Both the position numbers and the translations under genes were made by a program. A model generated the notes under the pieces. The model did not search any database, was not told the origin of the DNA, and was given only the letters and a program-made list of their open reading frames with translations. From positions 77,802,501 to 77,866,500 of the forward strand of contig JBAIAC010000004.1 in the NCBI GenBank assembly GCA_037349315.1: 64,000 nucleotides of DNA. The letters run 5' to 3'. Below, in pieces: positions 23,461 to 35,994 of this stretch. The number at the start of each line of letters is the position of its first letter. Positions within the stretch are counted from its first letter, which is position 1. The stretch comes from Chelydra serpentina. Lineage: Eukaryota > Chordata > Testudines > Chelydridae.

Positions 23461-25900
23461 GACTAAGGCCCTGATTCCACAAAATCATGTGTACAGGTGG
23501 ACCCCAGTGCCTGTCTAGGGCCATGTGGACTTCAACAGGGCCCCACACGGGTGTTGAGGTCTGCCTGCACAAATCAGTTTCCAGGACCAGGGCCCATATC
23601 AGTATGTTACTCAAATGTCATATGTGAAAGTTTATGTAGCTAGAATTTCTCATATGCCTTTGTCTCTTCCTACTCTAGCAGCAGACTGACCAAAAAAATA
23701 AAGGAAATGTCAGGCACATGTAACAATTGTTCCTTTCTAGCAAATACAGTTCTTCAGGTCTCATCTAATTTCTTCTTTTGTTTAAAAGTCATATTGTAAT
23801 TGAGGGTCACTTACAGCTTATAAGTATAACTCTGAATTAAATGCAAGAAGTGAGCTCTAAGAAAATGTTATTCATGGTCTATGACATATCTTTAAACCTA
23901 CCAGTGTTTCATGATGTTACTACATGTTAATTGTTGCTTTAAAGAATATAACCCACAGAGCACTAACTATTCCCAGAGAGCTCCTGGGAGAATTTTTTTT
24001 TTTAAGTATATAACAGGAAACCCCAAATCAGCGTCACTGAGTACGTGAAGTGCAATTAACATCAGCATTAAAAAAATAGAACAAATATTTATTAAAATCC
24101 TGCTAGAAACAGTTATGAACTATTTTGAAAAGCATCACTAGTATACCCCAGAGAATAACAGTTCTATTTCCCATGAAATGTTTTTAGACACTTTACAGAT
24201 CACTCGTTATACAACATGACTTTAAGAACTTCTGATTCCATGTGTTATTGAGCACAGTCGTAACTAGGTTTGTTTCATTTTTTTTACTTAGCATGAAGTT
24301 GGTTGGTCAGATAGAAAGAAATTGCATGGCTAGAAAATAAAACCCACTGTTAAATAAAGTAACCAAAAAAAGAAAGCCTTGAACCCATACCCGGTGTGGA
24401 GAGCAGAATTCTTTTTTTAATATTCCAGTTTTACCTAAACTAGCAGCTTGTAGATTTTTTTCATACTGTTGTATAACTCAGTGAGCTTTTTCTTTCACGA
24501 TACAGCATGGGCAGAACAATGACGCCTTTACCAAGCTACCTTTCCAACGCTTCCTAATACAGACCAGGAGGGATCATTACCAAAGCTAGGTCTAAACTAG
24601 CTTTTTTAAAAAAAATAAAGAAAGAAAGAGAAATCAAATCATGGACACTATGCCAAAGCAACCAAGGAATTAGCTGCCATGAGGACACTTGGGCGTTAGG
24701 AAGTGGGCTAAAGCTACTAATTTATTTCATACAGCACCAACAAGCCGAAGTGTGGAATGACTTTTGGTTACTAGGCAAGATTTGAACATGGTACTTAAGT
24801 TGAGAGGCCCTGCATCCACTGATTTTAATTATTTCATTTGTCCTTTGTTGCATCACTTAAAGTAGCATACACCACTGCTCTCAGAGGTCATCCAAACTGA
24901 ACTAACACAAGGTACATCTTGATAATTGCTTATCAAATTATGAAAGTGTTAACATCTTCAATCTCACAGAACACGTTAATCAAATATTTACCGTCAATTT
25001 AAGGCTTGTAAAAAGTGTTCAAGATACTGAATACTTCATGTTTAAGTTTCTGGGTTATGATGGTGCATTACTCCACGTTATAGTACAAGCAATCTACTAA
25101 TAAGTAGCTGGATTCAACACACATAGCACATATAGCACTCTGCTAGGGTGCAAGCAGGTGCTTGGTTTCCTGGGCCTTCCTGCCCCTCATCCTGCTGTTC
25201 CTAGCCTGCACACAAAAAAGTATCTGGTCCAGGAGAAGAGAAACCTCAGTCCCCCGCCTATCCTAGCAGCGGACTGGTGGAAGTGGAGACAAAACATTCA
25301 TTGATTTGTTGGGGGAAGTATTAATTGACTTGGTGGTGGATAGGCTGATTAGCTAGTCTTGCTTGTGGGAGGGCTGGCTTTAACTGGGACCTCCCTTCAG
25401 TCAGAAGCACAGGAGGGTATTTGGCTTCAAGCAGTAGAGCGTACCTGACCCGCAGGAGAGGATAGAGTTTGGGGAAGAAGCATACCCTGAGGACTGGTGT
25501 ACTTCAGCCTTTAACACAGGCTTAGTTGCTGGACTAGGGGCTGTTGGCATATTATCAGGGCTTGAAAAACCTAAGACTCCCATCTCATTCACCTCCTGGG
25601 CCCCAACCAGTCCTAGATGTATACCGATACATTTGTTAATTCTTAAACTGTTTTTGCAGAAAGTGATTAATTCTAATAGTCTTAGCTATACTGCCATTCA
25701 TGCAAGCGTTTCTCTGGGGATGCATGCTGAAACAGGACAATATTACCAATGCAATGTGTCCAAGATTTCTAGGCTAGAGCTAGGCTTACAGGACAATCAA
25801 GTGTAGTATCCGCATGTATGCTTGTCCACCTCACTGTTACCCAGATGTAAAACAGTAACATCATTAATACAGTCGGGGGGCGGAGAGGAGGGAGAGAAAT
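23461..25900. other. Intron stretch with nothing recognised
   Basis: AT-rich intron DNA. The slightly GC-richer part at 25130-25620 holds a short minus-strand frame with no known domain. No transposon ends, tRNA or exon were found. Confidence 0.5.
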
Positions 25901-25929
25901 TACCTCAGTGAAGAAAGTGTGTAAAACAC

Positions 25930-26265
25930 AGGTCTTGAAGAAAGTGTGTAAAACACAGGTCTAGTGGTCAGGGCACTGGACTGGTTTTCAGGCGAGCTGG
26001 GTTCTGGATCCAGCTCTACCACTGACCTAATGTGTGACAACGGGGAAGTCACTTCACCATGCCTGCACCTTTGGAACTTCTCCGACACATTGCCTGTCTT
26101 GTCCATTTAGATTGTAAACTTTTCAGGGCAGGACTGTCTCTTACTACGTCCTTGTACAGTACTTAGTATAATGGGGCCCCTATCTTGGTTGGGGTCTCCA
26201 GGTACTACTGCAAATACGCTTCTGCTGTATCTATTATTTGTATTGGACACTAAGGGAAGGAATGT
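25930..26265 (+). repeat. MIR-like SINE with 'TTAGATTGTAAAC' tail
   Basis: The head CTAGTGGTCAGGGCACTGGA is followed by GAGCTGGGTTCTGGATCCAG, the core GGGGAAGTCACTTCACCATG and the tail TAGATTGTAAACTTTTCAGG, then TATAATGGGGCCCCTATC. This gives the full order of a MIR-type element, and its tail matches that of the repeat at 60-480. A 28-bp direct repeat (AAGAAAGTGTGTAAAACACA plus GGTCTTG/GGTCTAG) precedes the head at 25911-25962. Confidence 0.7.
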
Positions 26266-26269
26266 GGTA

Positions 26270-28145
26270 TAAGAACCTAAATAGAAAAGAACAGTGTAGA
26301 CAAATCTTAAGAAAAATGACTCATTTAATTTTACCTTTTTTGTAGTATGAAGTTAATTCAGATAACGGAGACTACCCTTAAAAAATGCTGCATTACTTAT
26401 TCCCTGTGTAGATCAACCACCTTCACCAGTATTTGCGTTCTCTAAAGCTGTTTCAGAATACTACAGTAAGTGACGACAGATGAAGCCATATGTTGTACAT
26501 AAGACAAATGAAAAGCCATCTTGCAGCAGCATAATAACGTTACCTTCCTTCCTTGTTTCTTGAATGAATACTTGAACTTGAATGAGTATCAGAAGTGACA
26601 ACACAGCAGCTTGACCAGGAGCAGTGCTATGAGATAACTGTCAAACCATGCAAAATAATTCAGTATGATCAAGTCTTCCTCGGCAGCCTAAAGCAGTGAT
26701 CATAACGAATTGCATCTAATGAGACACTCCTCACCTTGCAGAATTCACCACTTTACACAAATATAAAATGGGGGTGTGCGGAAGGAACCACTGGAGAGGA
26801 AAATGGAAATAAAGTACTGTATATTAAAACAGGAAGCAAGTATAAATAGCATGCACTAGAAGCTACTCTATCTGCTAGGGCCAACAGATGTGCAAGTAGG
26901 GTGGCGGGATGAGGGAACTGTAAAGGAAGTTAAGAAGTCATGCTCTGATTCTGCAGGGATAGTGGGTAATGAAATATACCCTCTTTCATACCCTTTAGTG
27001 ACCACTAGGCAGTGGCATTTCAGACAGATTTTTACCATATTTAAATCCAGGCTGTTACCTATGCCAAGTACCTGTTTTTTAAACACTTTGCCCCATCTGC
27101 ACAGACTGGCCAAACCTTGCTACAAAATATTATTTTAAATTGAAGGGGTCTTCTAATGTGTAAAAAAAGCCAGTGTAGATGGATCCTCCTTCTGAGGAGG
27201 AGGCCAAATAACAGTGTACACAGAGCTAATGAACCTACACTATCTTTCTTCATATGGCTCTATTTTCTAGACATTTATATTACCTTTAAACACCCTCAAG
27301 GAGCATTTGATCATTCTACCAAGTCTTACCTATAAAGTTATCCCTTTTTTCCTTTTTAAATATAAGTCGTCTTCTTTTCAGTGACCCTCCTTCCCTTCCA
27401 ACTGACAATTAGATGCTAGTGGGGAATTGGAGAGGGGAAAATGACAACTGATGAAGGCAGCAGAGGGGAGCTGGCTTTAAACATTTTCCTTCCTCGTGGA
27501 AGCTGTCAGTAGACATACCAGGTCAGATAGCAGTAGGAGCAGCTGGGATCTTATGTGAGGATTTTTAAATATTTTGTTTAACCACTTTTTTGGTATTTCC
27601 CCCATTTGTCTGTCAATGACAAAGGTGATGAAAGCCGAGATCTTTAGCCGTAGGACTCTAAAACTGGACTCCTAAATCCATATGTAGACATCTGCGTGAT
27701 TTTCAAAAGTAATGAATTCAATACTTTTGAAAGTCAGGCAGGTACATAAATATGGATTCAGAAGCCTAACTTTATGTTAATATTGAAAATATTAAGCAAG
27801 CCTTTTTTTTTAAACATAAAAATAGTTTGCCACCAGACTGTCACTTCACTCTACAACTGAGGCTCTCTCTCTAATTAAAAAACACATGCTTTTTTCTTTC
27901 TGACAGGCTGCAATCAAAATGTTGTCTGGCAACAGAACAATTTTTCACTCTGCCATAAGCCTCCAGTGTTCATGTTTTGTTTTGGAGTAAAGGTTCTTCA
28001 ACTTCTCTTCTTGCATCTTCCCCTGAACCCAACACACCTCTAAAAAAACCCTTCCACTGGTGCCTCTCACCCTAACTTTGCTTTCACTGACAAAATTGGG
28101 AGGCCACACCATTAGTATGACAGACCTCTTCTTTCCCCCCAACCC
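26270..28145. other. Intron stretch with little recognised
   Basis: A piece at about 27650-27775 (GACTCCTAAATCCATATGTAG and TTTTGAAAGTCAGGCAGGTA) resembles old dispersed repeats and contains two inverted 'ATTTTCAAAAGTA / TACTTTTGAAAGT' arms. The rest is unremarkable. Confidence 0.45.
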
Positions 28146-28185
28146 CAGCCCCAATTACACTCTGGGTGGGCTGACAATGCAGCTG

Positions 28186-28455
28186 GAAGGTGTAATTCCC
28201 AGCTCAGGTAGGCATATGTCCTCTAGCTCTACTGGAGATAGTGTGCTAAAAAATAGCAGTGGGGCCATGGCAGCCCGGGGAAGCAGCTCAGACTAGCCAC
28301 CTGAGTATGTGCCTATCATCTCAGACAGGGTGGTACTTAGGCACCCATCCCAATTCACTGCCTGTGCCACCACAGCCACATTGCTATTTTTTAGTGCTCT
28401 AGCTCAAGCAGAACTAGTATGTGTACGTCTGCAAGCGCTGGGAATTACAACTCCC
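28186..28455. mobile_element. Fold-back (long inverted repeat) MITE
   Basis: The left arm at 28186-28262 (GGTGTAATTCCCAGCTC ... GTGCTAAAAAATAGCAGTG) and the right arm at 28378-28453 (CATTGCTATTTTTTAGTGC ... GCGCTGGGAATTACAACTC) are reverse complements along about 75 bases with mismatches. They are separated by about 115 bases. The outward ends read GTAATTCCCAGC. No target duplication could be settled. Confidence 0.7.
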
Positions 28456-31400
28456 CGCTGCGGACAAAGCCCACGTGGCTTATAACAGTCTACTCAACAA
28501 TTCAACTATACATCTTACTTCAGGCACAGCCCTTCAAAACCAAGAACAACCTGTTTGTCATGTGTACAAAATCTAGATCCAGCTTCCAAAACTCAACAGA
28601 GATACTAACCTGTGCAACATTCAGTCTCACTTCCCAGGCATTTGCTGTGATGCAAGCCATGGGGACATTTTAAGGTGATATATAAATCAAAGTGACAACA
28701 TACAAAAAAATTCTAAATTTAAGGGTCACTTTCCAATATAATTACAGCTTCTTGTTTATTTGTATTGATAAGAAATGTCAGGGTAAAGGCCTCCTGGGGT
28801 TAAGATAAAAGCAAAGGTTTTGTCCTGACATTTAGTTTCTCAGTATGAGCTATCTTACAGAATTGTTCTAGTGCAGTGCCTTTTTTCTTTTTTTAATTCT
28901 ATCAGACAACTAACATACATCTGAAGAGGTCTACTATTTTATCTACAGCCTGTACAGCGATTACAGAGCAAGGATCTGGGTTACAACTGGGCTGCCTCAG
29001 GCTCCTGACTCTGCCAGCCTACCCACTATAGTTCTTATCTCACCCTTACTTTATAGGCAAAGTGCTCCATTATTTCTGCTTTGCCTTAGGCCAGTCTAGT
29101 CCCATTAACTCACAGCAGCAGCAGAACAACAGAACACTGACGCTACTGATTACGCTACACTATACAGAGGGCTGTACAATGGAAAATTTCCTTCTTCCCA
29201 TCTGATGCGGTCCTTGGGTTACATTTGAAATGCTGGAGAGGTGCACACTTTGATCACTCTTTACAAGGATCTTTAAATGAAACCTAAAAAAGACGGTAAC
29301 ATTAAAAAAAAAAAGTCAGCTAAGTACTTGTCTACGAAGGAATGCCATTATTGTGCAACAGTCTTCACTAATAACTATCAATTGTAACAATCAGATTGTC
29401 TCAAATCAATTGTATTTGGTACTATACAAGTTACCGGTCTTGTTCATGTTTCATGAAGAAAATGAGAGTTCTACTTCATCATGTGAAATAGCAAATCAGA
29501 CTCTGAACCTTTTCCTAAGGAAGAAGTATGTGACTTTAAGAAATGTAAGATGATTGTCAAATACCATTAAGATTTGTATTCAGACTCCACATTTAAAACA
29601 AATATGCCTGCTTTGTATACTTCATTTTATGAGCTCAGGTGGGGCTTAAAAACTTTGCTGATCAACGTGAGGCTTTCCCAGACGATGAAAAGAGGGAAGT
29701 AGGGGCTAAACCATCAATTTCTGCAGATTCTAGATTCATTTCTTTTCTTTTTTTTTAAAAGCTTCTAGTTTCAGTAGTTGCAAAGAAAATATTCTAAATA
29801 TAAAGTGAGACAGTGCTGTCATCTTAAATACTCAGATAGACTCCATGCCTCTTAAATTATTCCCAAGTGAAAGCTGTGTGAAACTAACAACTCTGCTATT
29901 CAGTAGCCAGTATTGAAATGAACAAGAACCCTAGTCTATTTCAGTCAGCTGTTGCTTTGGAAAGTTATGAGCAGCAGCAAGCACTGCAGCTCTTCTGAAA
30001 GAGAAAAGAAGAGCAGCAGGTTTTTTCCTTCCCAAGCCCATCAATCAGAAGGTTCTGGGACTCTTCCCCCCCTCCTCCCATTTCCAGCAGCCCGAGAGCA
30101 AAATACTGAGACCCTGCACAGAGGCCAGGGACAGAAACCCTGTAAAAATCTCAGTATTCCCCGTCATGCTGACAGCTGAGAACTTCTGGGCTAGAAGAAA
30201 TTGTACTAGTGGTACTTCTGAAATGGGATTCCCTGAGCGGAAAAGAAACTTTCACTGCCAGAACTGGGTGAAACTGACAAAAGAAACAAACAAAAAAAAC
30301 CCACTTAATGTGATTGTGCACCCTGAAATGTAATTTGTTTGTGTGCATTTCTGGACCATTGGTGCAGGTGAAAAATCTAAAAAGGCTATGTATTCAAATA
30401 TACACTCTTTTGAACATTTTACTGTGAGAGACAGCTGTTTAGCTGTTTGTTACAACATAGGTGTGTGTGCCTGCATGTTCCAGAGGCTGCGTGGTCTAAC
30501 TAGTGGACTGTTCCCAGATCTGGCTTCTGTGTTCTGTTCCCAGATCTGCCATTGTTTGGTCTCAACTACAATACTAAGCACTGCCCTCTTGAAAGTCAAT
30601 AATTACCATTTTACCTTTACAGTTCATAGAAAGTTGGTTTGGGGTGGGGGGTTGGGTTTGTTTTTGAAAGACTACACTACACTCCTCTGACTCCCTTCCT
30701 CCACTCCAGAGTAACTTGACCTGTTGTTCGCACTAACAGCTCAAACATTTATAGCGAAAGCAAAGTAGTCTTGAAACAGGAGCATAAAAAACTGTTTAGG
30801 ATAACATACACCATAAACACCACACAGCCCTCAGCTACTCCAGAAAACCATGCTTGTATATTATACCAGCTTTTGAGAAACTGCAAGGATATTATCAGTT
30901 GTAGAACTTGTAATTCTAGGAGGAACACTGCGCTTTTCCAAGACAGCAACTCACACCTCATTCTGTTCACTCAGAGCTACCTGTTAACTGCTTCAGACCT
31001 GAATAGACTTGGCAAATAACAAGTTAGCCCAATCTCTTCTACTGGCAGCAGAACTGGGGAGGGAGCCAGCTTACTGCCTGATCTCCCTCAGGGCAGACTG
31101 AAGCCATTATTAACATGCTTGGAGGCCCACAAATCATAAGGCTAGCCCTGCGCCTACGCCAGTTAGTTTTATTCTTTGTCTTCAATGCCAATACTAAGTA
31201 ACCTCCAACTGGTAATGAGTTTTATTTTTAATTAAGTGGCAACTTAAAAAAAATCTTACTTCTAGGATATATCTTAAGATGATACATAGTCAAAAGTGGA
31301 TAGGTGTTTTACAGCAAAACTTGTTTCTGTTAATAACTTCCTCCCAAAGTATCCATTCTAATTCCCTAGAGTAAGAGTGCTTTCCATATAATTTTTTTTT

Positions 31401-33060
31401 TAATTTAATTCTGTGCAAACGATGATGTTTTCTTCTGTGGAGGGCAGGGGAGAATCTACAGTGAATGATCAATAAAAAGAAGCATCAAAAATGAGAATGA
31501 AAGAAATAAGATCCAGGCATACAAGGAATAATATTGAATGGATATTTTACAACCCCTTTCTGTCCCCGTTATTTCCCTTCTGTCCCCGTAATAATAGGAC
31601 CAGTAGGGACCTATATACGAGATGCACTTAATGATTCTGAGTTAACATTTACTCAAGTCAAAGGGAATCCGTTGACTTTGATGTGTGCTGCATCAAGCCC
31701 TATATATGAATCAGTATCCTGTATACACCTAAACTACTCTACATTAACTACTTCTTTAATCTTGAGCACTTAATTTGCTGAAACCCAAGTTAGTATTCTA
31801 GAACCTTGGCAGTCAGTTGTTTTACACTCCTTTCTCTCACCCCCTTTCTCCCTTCACCTCAAAAAAATCCACTCAGTAGATCTAGATGTGTTGATTAAAT
31901 GGCTTCGATAGACTCCAGTGCATATAACCAGTCATATTCCCTCCCACCCCCATATACCTGCGTAAACCTCTGGGGAAGCTGCTCATGTTGCTCAAAGAAA
32001 ATACTATCACTGAAAGATTGCTTTCCTGCCATTACCATAATTATCGGCCCTACTTGTGGGGAACAGCAACCTTGACATGATCAGCATAGCCAGGAGAAAG
32101 GAGTCCTCTGCGCATTGGATGCAACAACCGAAGCCTCCTACAGAGCCTGCAAAAATACATACTTTTAGCTAGCTCTTTCAGTTGGCACCAGCTCAACAAT
32201 GTCCCCTCCCAGATATAACTTCTTTTATAACACTCCTGGATGTGCCTGGCACAGCCAGGTGTCCTTACCATGACTTGAAAGTGAAATATGGCCCCGTTGT
32301 GGTTTATAGTGGTCTGTAAAGCGCAGAGGGGTCACAGTGCCGGCTATTCTGCTTGTTTCCAATGGCTATGCCACATTAAGGACAATTTAAAATACATTAA
32401 ATATGTTTACTTCTCTTCAGAAGCAATTGCTGTGGTTACCACAGTGATGTTATGTGATCATGCATGAGACCAAGTGGTCCCGGGGAAGGAAAAGGTGGAG
32501 ATGGTCCACTCTTTGCATGTCCACATTATGAAAAGGTTGAGAAGCTCTGAACTTGCTCCTGGGCATGTTTGCACTACACTATGGAACAAAGTAGATACAA
32601 AGTGTTCTGCCAACCACCCACAGCATTATGAAGCCTGCTGCTCACTGCTGTATTAATACCCCCCAGGGTGAGCTTGGTGTAAGAACCTGAACTATGAGAC
32701 AAACACCCAAATGCAAAGTTAACCAGAAGCTTTTGTGAACAGTCCAATATTCCTTCCACTTTGGACACTGAACCCTTTGAAAAGACCCTCTACCCACAGC
32801 CCTCTGGAAAGCCTCCCTTTCCCCAGTGCCCTCGATTGATCTCAGGGACCCCGCTCATAATACCACTGCCTAGATCTCAAAATGCTTCGCAAAGAAGCCA
32901 TCTCCATACCCTCCTTTTCTCTATTATCCTCTTCGACAGTCCAAGTGTCCATATACTAGTGGCCCCTGAAGGATCCCCATGTCTATAGTCTCTGAAGAGC
33001 AGCCTCTTTATTCACCACTGGGAGGGGGGAAAGCTATACATCACCTACGTTCCCACCACC
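28456..33060. other. Intron stretch next to exon 1, mostly unrecognised
   Basis: A weak MIR-like piece is near 30485-30600 (GCGTGGTCTAACTAGTGGAC and CTGTTCCCAGATCTGCC), and another possible one is near 28960-29080. Elsewhere the DNA is AT-rich with short frames only. No exon was recognised. Confidence 0.45.
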
Positions 33061-33103
33061 CTCTTGTGCCCCGAGAAGCCCTCCTACTCTGGGCAGCGCC
33101 CGC

Positions 33104-33110
33104 ACTTGCC
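33104..33110 (-). other. TBC1D4: Non-canonical GC splice donor of TBC1D4 exon 1
   Basis: On the minus strand the exon ends in CAG and is followed by GCAAGT, which is the consensus for the minor GC-AG intron class. No GT lies at or near the point where homology stops (after the VFRATDPNQ run). Reading on gives 22 Ala/Arg/Ser-rich residues that do not resemble TBC1D4 before a stop. The site is otherwise perfect (CAG|GCAAGT), as is typical for functional GC donors. A T-to-C sequencing or assembly error is the main alternative. Confidence 0.75.
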
Positions 33111-33586
33111 TGGTTGGGGTCAGTGGCCCGGAAGACGTGGCAGGCCACCTGCGACTCGGGGTTGTCGGGCTGCGCCTTGATCAGGTAGGCGAAGTAGGTG
33201 AGGTCCTGGCTGTTGTGGATGAAGCGGGAGATGTGCTGCGCCTTGTGCTCGAAGATGAAGACGGCCGGGTTGGCGCTGCCCGGGCTGCCGCTGGAGGTGG
33301 CGGGGACGCAGCGGAGGTTCGGGGAGCCCAGGAGCAGCAGCACCTCGCGGGCGGGCACCGAGCTACCCAGGGGTCCGACTCCGCCAGGGTCCTGCCTTTG
33401 GCTGCGCCTGCGGATCTCGGCCATCAGCCAGGGGAGCATGGGCAGCGTGGTCCGTCTGTCCAGGCAGGACCAACCCACATACCACAGCTTGAAGCGCTTC
33501 TCCCCCATCGCCCTCCCGCCGGGCTGAGGCTGCGGCTCCGGCTCCAAGGGGTGGGGGAGCGGCTCGTCCCGGCCCTGCTTCTCCAT
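33110..33586 (-). CDS. TBC1D4: TBC1D4 (AS160) coding exon 1, N-terminal part of PTB domain 1
   Basis: This is the first coding exon of the Rab GTPase-activating protein AS160, which holds GLUT4 vesicles inside the cell until Akt or AMPK signalling inactivates it. The exon gives 159 residues and ends in phase 0. Residues 8-18 ([11 protein letters not shown]), 31-38 (RFKLWYVG), 41-62 (from [11 protein letters not shown] through the MAEIRRR run) and 106-158 (from [20 protein letters not shown] to VFRATDPN) match my memory of vertebrate TBC1D4 and begin the first phosphotyrosine-binding domain. The variable Gly/Ser/Pro stretch at residues 63-105 lies between conserved blocks, as in the family. 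The ATG at 33586 is chosen because it sits just before the conserved block and has G at -3 and +4. The open frame continues upstream only to a TTG at 33619. The remaining exons, including the TBC domain, lie beyond position 1. The paralogue TBC1D1 is less likely because this N-terminus is TBC1D4-like. Confidence 0.93.
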
Positions 33587-34400
33587 GGCAAGTGCCCAGA
33601 CAGCAGCCGGGGGCTGCAAAGTGCTGCGGAGCAGCCTCCAGCCGCTGACCCGGGCAAGGGGAGAGCGGCCCCCAGGTGCAGTCGGAGGGGCCTATGCAGG
33701 CACAGCAGATCCGGGGAGCGGGGACCCCCTAACCGTGCATCCGGCTCGGCTTCCCCCCGCTACACTCGCAGGGCAGGTCTCCGCGGGAGCTGCTACTGCC
33801 CCTCAGCCTTCCTACGCCCGCGCTCGCGGCTGACCCACCCCCTCCGCCCCGACTGGGCTGCAAGGTCCCCGGCGAGCCCCGCTGGCAGCCCCCGCTCTGC
33901 AGGCAGCGGCGCAAGCAAGCAAACGCTGTTTCTCGCTGCTGTCCCGCCGCCACCGCCTGGCTGGTGCAGAGCCTCCGCCTCCCGCCCCAGCCATGCAGGG
34001 TCAGCACCAGTGCGAGCGCAGGGGAAGGGAGGGAGCCGATTCTCCCTCTTCCTAGTGGCTCCTGGGGCGGAGGGAGGGAGCTACGCTCCAGCCGGGGCTC
34101 TCCACTCGCAGCCCCAGCCAAGGAGGAGGGAACTCGCCCGCCTCATAGTCAAAACAAAACCAAACGTGGCCTGTCCGCTCCCACCGCGCCGCCGCCGCCG
34201 CCTCCTGCCGCTGCGCTTCCGCCCGCCCCGCCAGGTGTAAGAGCAGGCTCCGCTCCGGCTCCGAGCGCGCCCTTCCTGCGTCTGCATCTGCACATGCTCG
34301 GGCTCCGCGGGCAGCCCAACGAGCATGTGTGAAGGGCCTGCACATGCCCACCAGGAAGGAGACGCTGCTGCTTCTTACCAGCGCCGTGCTGTTCACTCAG

Positions 34401-35360
34401 CTCTAGTGAGACTCGGCTTCCCTGAAACCCACAGGAGCAGGGTGGGAAGGGAGGGAGAGAGAAGAGATCAGTATGGGGGGGAAGGTGTTGAGCTGTGAGG
34501 GAACGGAGCAGATCCGAGAAGTTGCAAGGAATAGAAGAGGAGGATTATAAAAATATGTATAGGCTTTACAATCCGGATCTCTATGTCCAATACTGGAACC
34601 GAAAACATCGAGAGCGCTAGAAAAAGTATACAGTAATTAGATTCCGGCCCCAATGGGGCAAGCTGAGCTGTGCTGGCGGATCGCTGAGCCTTCATGAATC
34701 AGGGCCGTGCCAACTATCTCCTTGTGCCTGAACAGTCCCCCTCCGCCCCCCCAATTAATACAACTAATTACTTTGTTTGCAGTATTGTAAGACTTTCCTT
34801 TGCATACCCTCACACAGTAAGAACAAGATTTTGCTGCAAAAACGAACTCAGACAGTAAAGAACGGTACATAATACAGCAGCATCTCACTGTTGAGTGATT
34901 TTTCAGGTCAGATTTTAATGTAATTTTATTTTGTTGCTTATATATTTTCATTTTTGCGAGTGTTGGATTTTTTAGGCTTATTTTTCTTGTTATAATACCT
35001 CTTGACGTCAAATTTGCCACCTACTGTAAATGTTAATTATTTTTTACCTGAAGACACATATGGACAGTTCCTTTTCAATCCCATACCACCCATGTTCATG
35101 ACATAGAAATATTTTTCTTGACTATTTCCTTTTTTACATGTTTGTGGTATCAAATAGCAATAGTTTCAAGCCCTAGTTAGTTCATAGTAATATAGTGTAA
35201 TCTTTGGTTATCATCTTGACCAACACAGTTGCTTGAACCAGGAACTTCTGGAGCTAAAAGCTTTAGTATCTACAACTTGACCTGAAGAAGCAGTCTTTAG
35301 TGCTGGGGAATTCAACAGCTTTACCTCCTCTGTGTGACTCTAGGACATATAACACACACT
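34401..35360. other. Intergenic DNA upstream of TBC1D4
   Basis: AT-rich sequence directly upstream of the CpG island. Apart from the TGACGTCA octamer at 35003, no motif or gene stands out. The 127-codon minus-strand frame at 34637-35020 has no recognisable domain. Confidence 0.5.
35003..35010. promoter_or_regulatory. Perfect cAMP-response-element palindrome
   Basis: The octamer TGACGTCA is an exact CREB/ATF site about 1.4 kb upstream of the TBC1D4 start codon, in otherwise AT-rich DNA. Such an octamer can occur by chance in a window of this size, so function is only a possibility. Confidence 0.25.
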
Positions 35361-35364
35361 GAGC

Positions 35365-35760
35365 AGTGGATTATTATTTATTATTTGCATTACTGTAGTG
35401 GCTAGGAGCCCTAGCCAAGGACCCCTTTGTGCTAGGCACTGTACAAACAGAACAAAAACCAGCCCTTGCCGCAAAGGGTTTACAGTCTATAAGACAAGAG
35501 ACAACAAATGAATACAAATAGAGGGGAGTACAAGTGAATCATGAGACAATATTGAACAGCAATACAGCATCCTGTTTTCAAAACACAGAAAGGAGGGTTT
35601 TGAAGGAGAAAAAATAGTTGTTTTTGCAGATGTTTATGGGGAACTCCTCCGAAGTGTGCGGGCAGTATGGGAGGAAGCATGAAGGTGCTTGTTTGAAAAT
35701 GTAACAAGTGGGTGATGGAGGATGGGTATCATGGGCCAATCAGACAAGAGTTAACATCTC
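35365..35760 (-). repeat. Ancient amniote repeat, minus orientation, second copy
   Basis: It opens ATTATTTATTATTTGCATTA, then CTAGGAGCCCTAGCCAAGG, GTGCTAGGCACTGTACAAAC and GTTTACAGTCTATAAGACAA. It parallels 6560-6980 through to 'GAAGGTGCTTGTTTGAAAAT'. It is the reverse complement of the 60-480 tail family. Confidence 0.65.
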
Positions 35761-35994
35761 AATAGGGTTATAGTGGTGTTTTTGTAGGAAGTATCATGTG
35801 GCACAAAACTGTTTCACCAACACTATTTTTTACATACCATAGTTACAAACAATCCCGCATGTTACTAGAAGACACAAAGATTAGATAAAAATATACTCTT
35901 TCTTTTTTGAGTTTCTTTACTTTATGTAGTCGGTATTGCTTTGTTGATGGTCAGTTGCGCTTCCTATCTCCTACACCAGAATTCCACACACTAA

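Larger units (their letters stand above)
1..33109 (-). other. TBC1D4: Part of TBC1D4 intron 1
   Basis: Everything below the exon 1 donor is interpreted as the first part of a very long intron. TBC1D4 intron 1 is known to be long in mammals. No minus-strand frame here resembles the large second coding exon of TBC1D4, and no other gene was recognised on either strand. The sequence is AT-rich and carries the SINE, hAT, MITE, MIR-like and LTR-like pieces listed separately. Unlisted regulatory elements or a nested non-coding RNA cannot be excluded by eye. Confidence 0.8.
33060..34400 (-). promoter_or_regulatory. TBC1D4: CpG-island promoter and 5' UTR of TBC1D4
   Basis: The stretch is strongly GC- and CpG-rich against AT-rich surroundings. 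It covers coding exon 1 and about 800 bases upstream of its ATG. It includes Sp1-like GC runs and a GCC/CCG-repeat-rich part near 34185-34230. No TATA box stands out, as is usual for dispersed CpG-island promoters. Long open frames on both strands here (for example on the plus strand at 33137-34240) follow from the GC bias and are not genes. The transcription start cannot be placed precisely. Confidence 0.85.

Noticed and set aside
33137..34240. 367-codon plus-strand open frame over the TBC1D4 CpG island
   Set aside because: It is a GC-rich shadow of exon 1 and the 5' UTR on the opposite strand, with a low-complexity Ala/Arg/Pro product and no domain.
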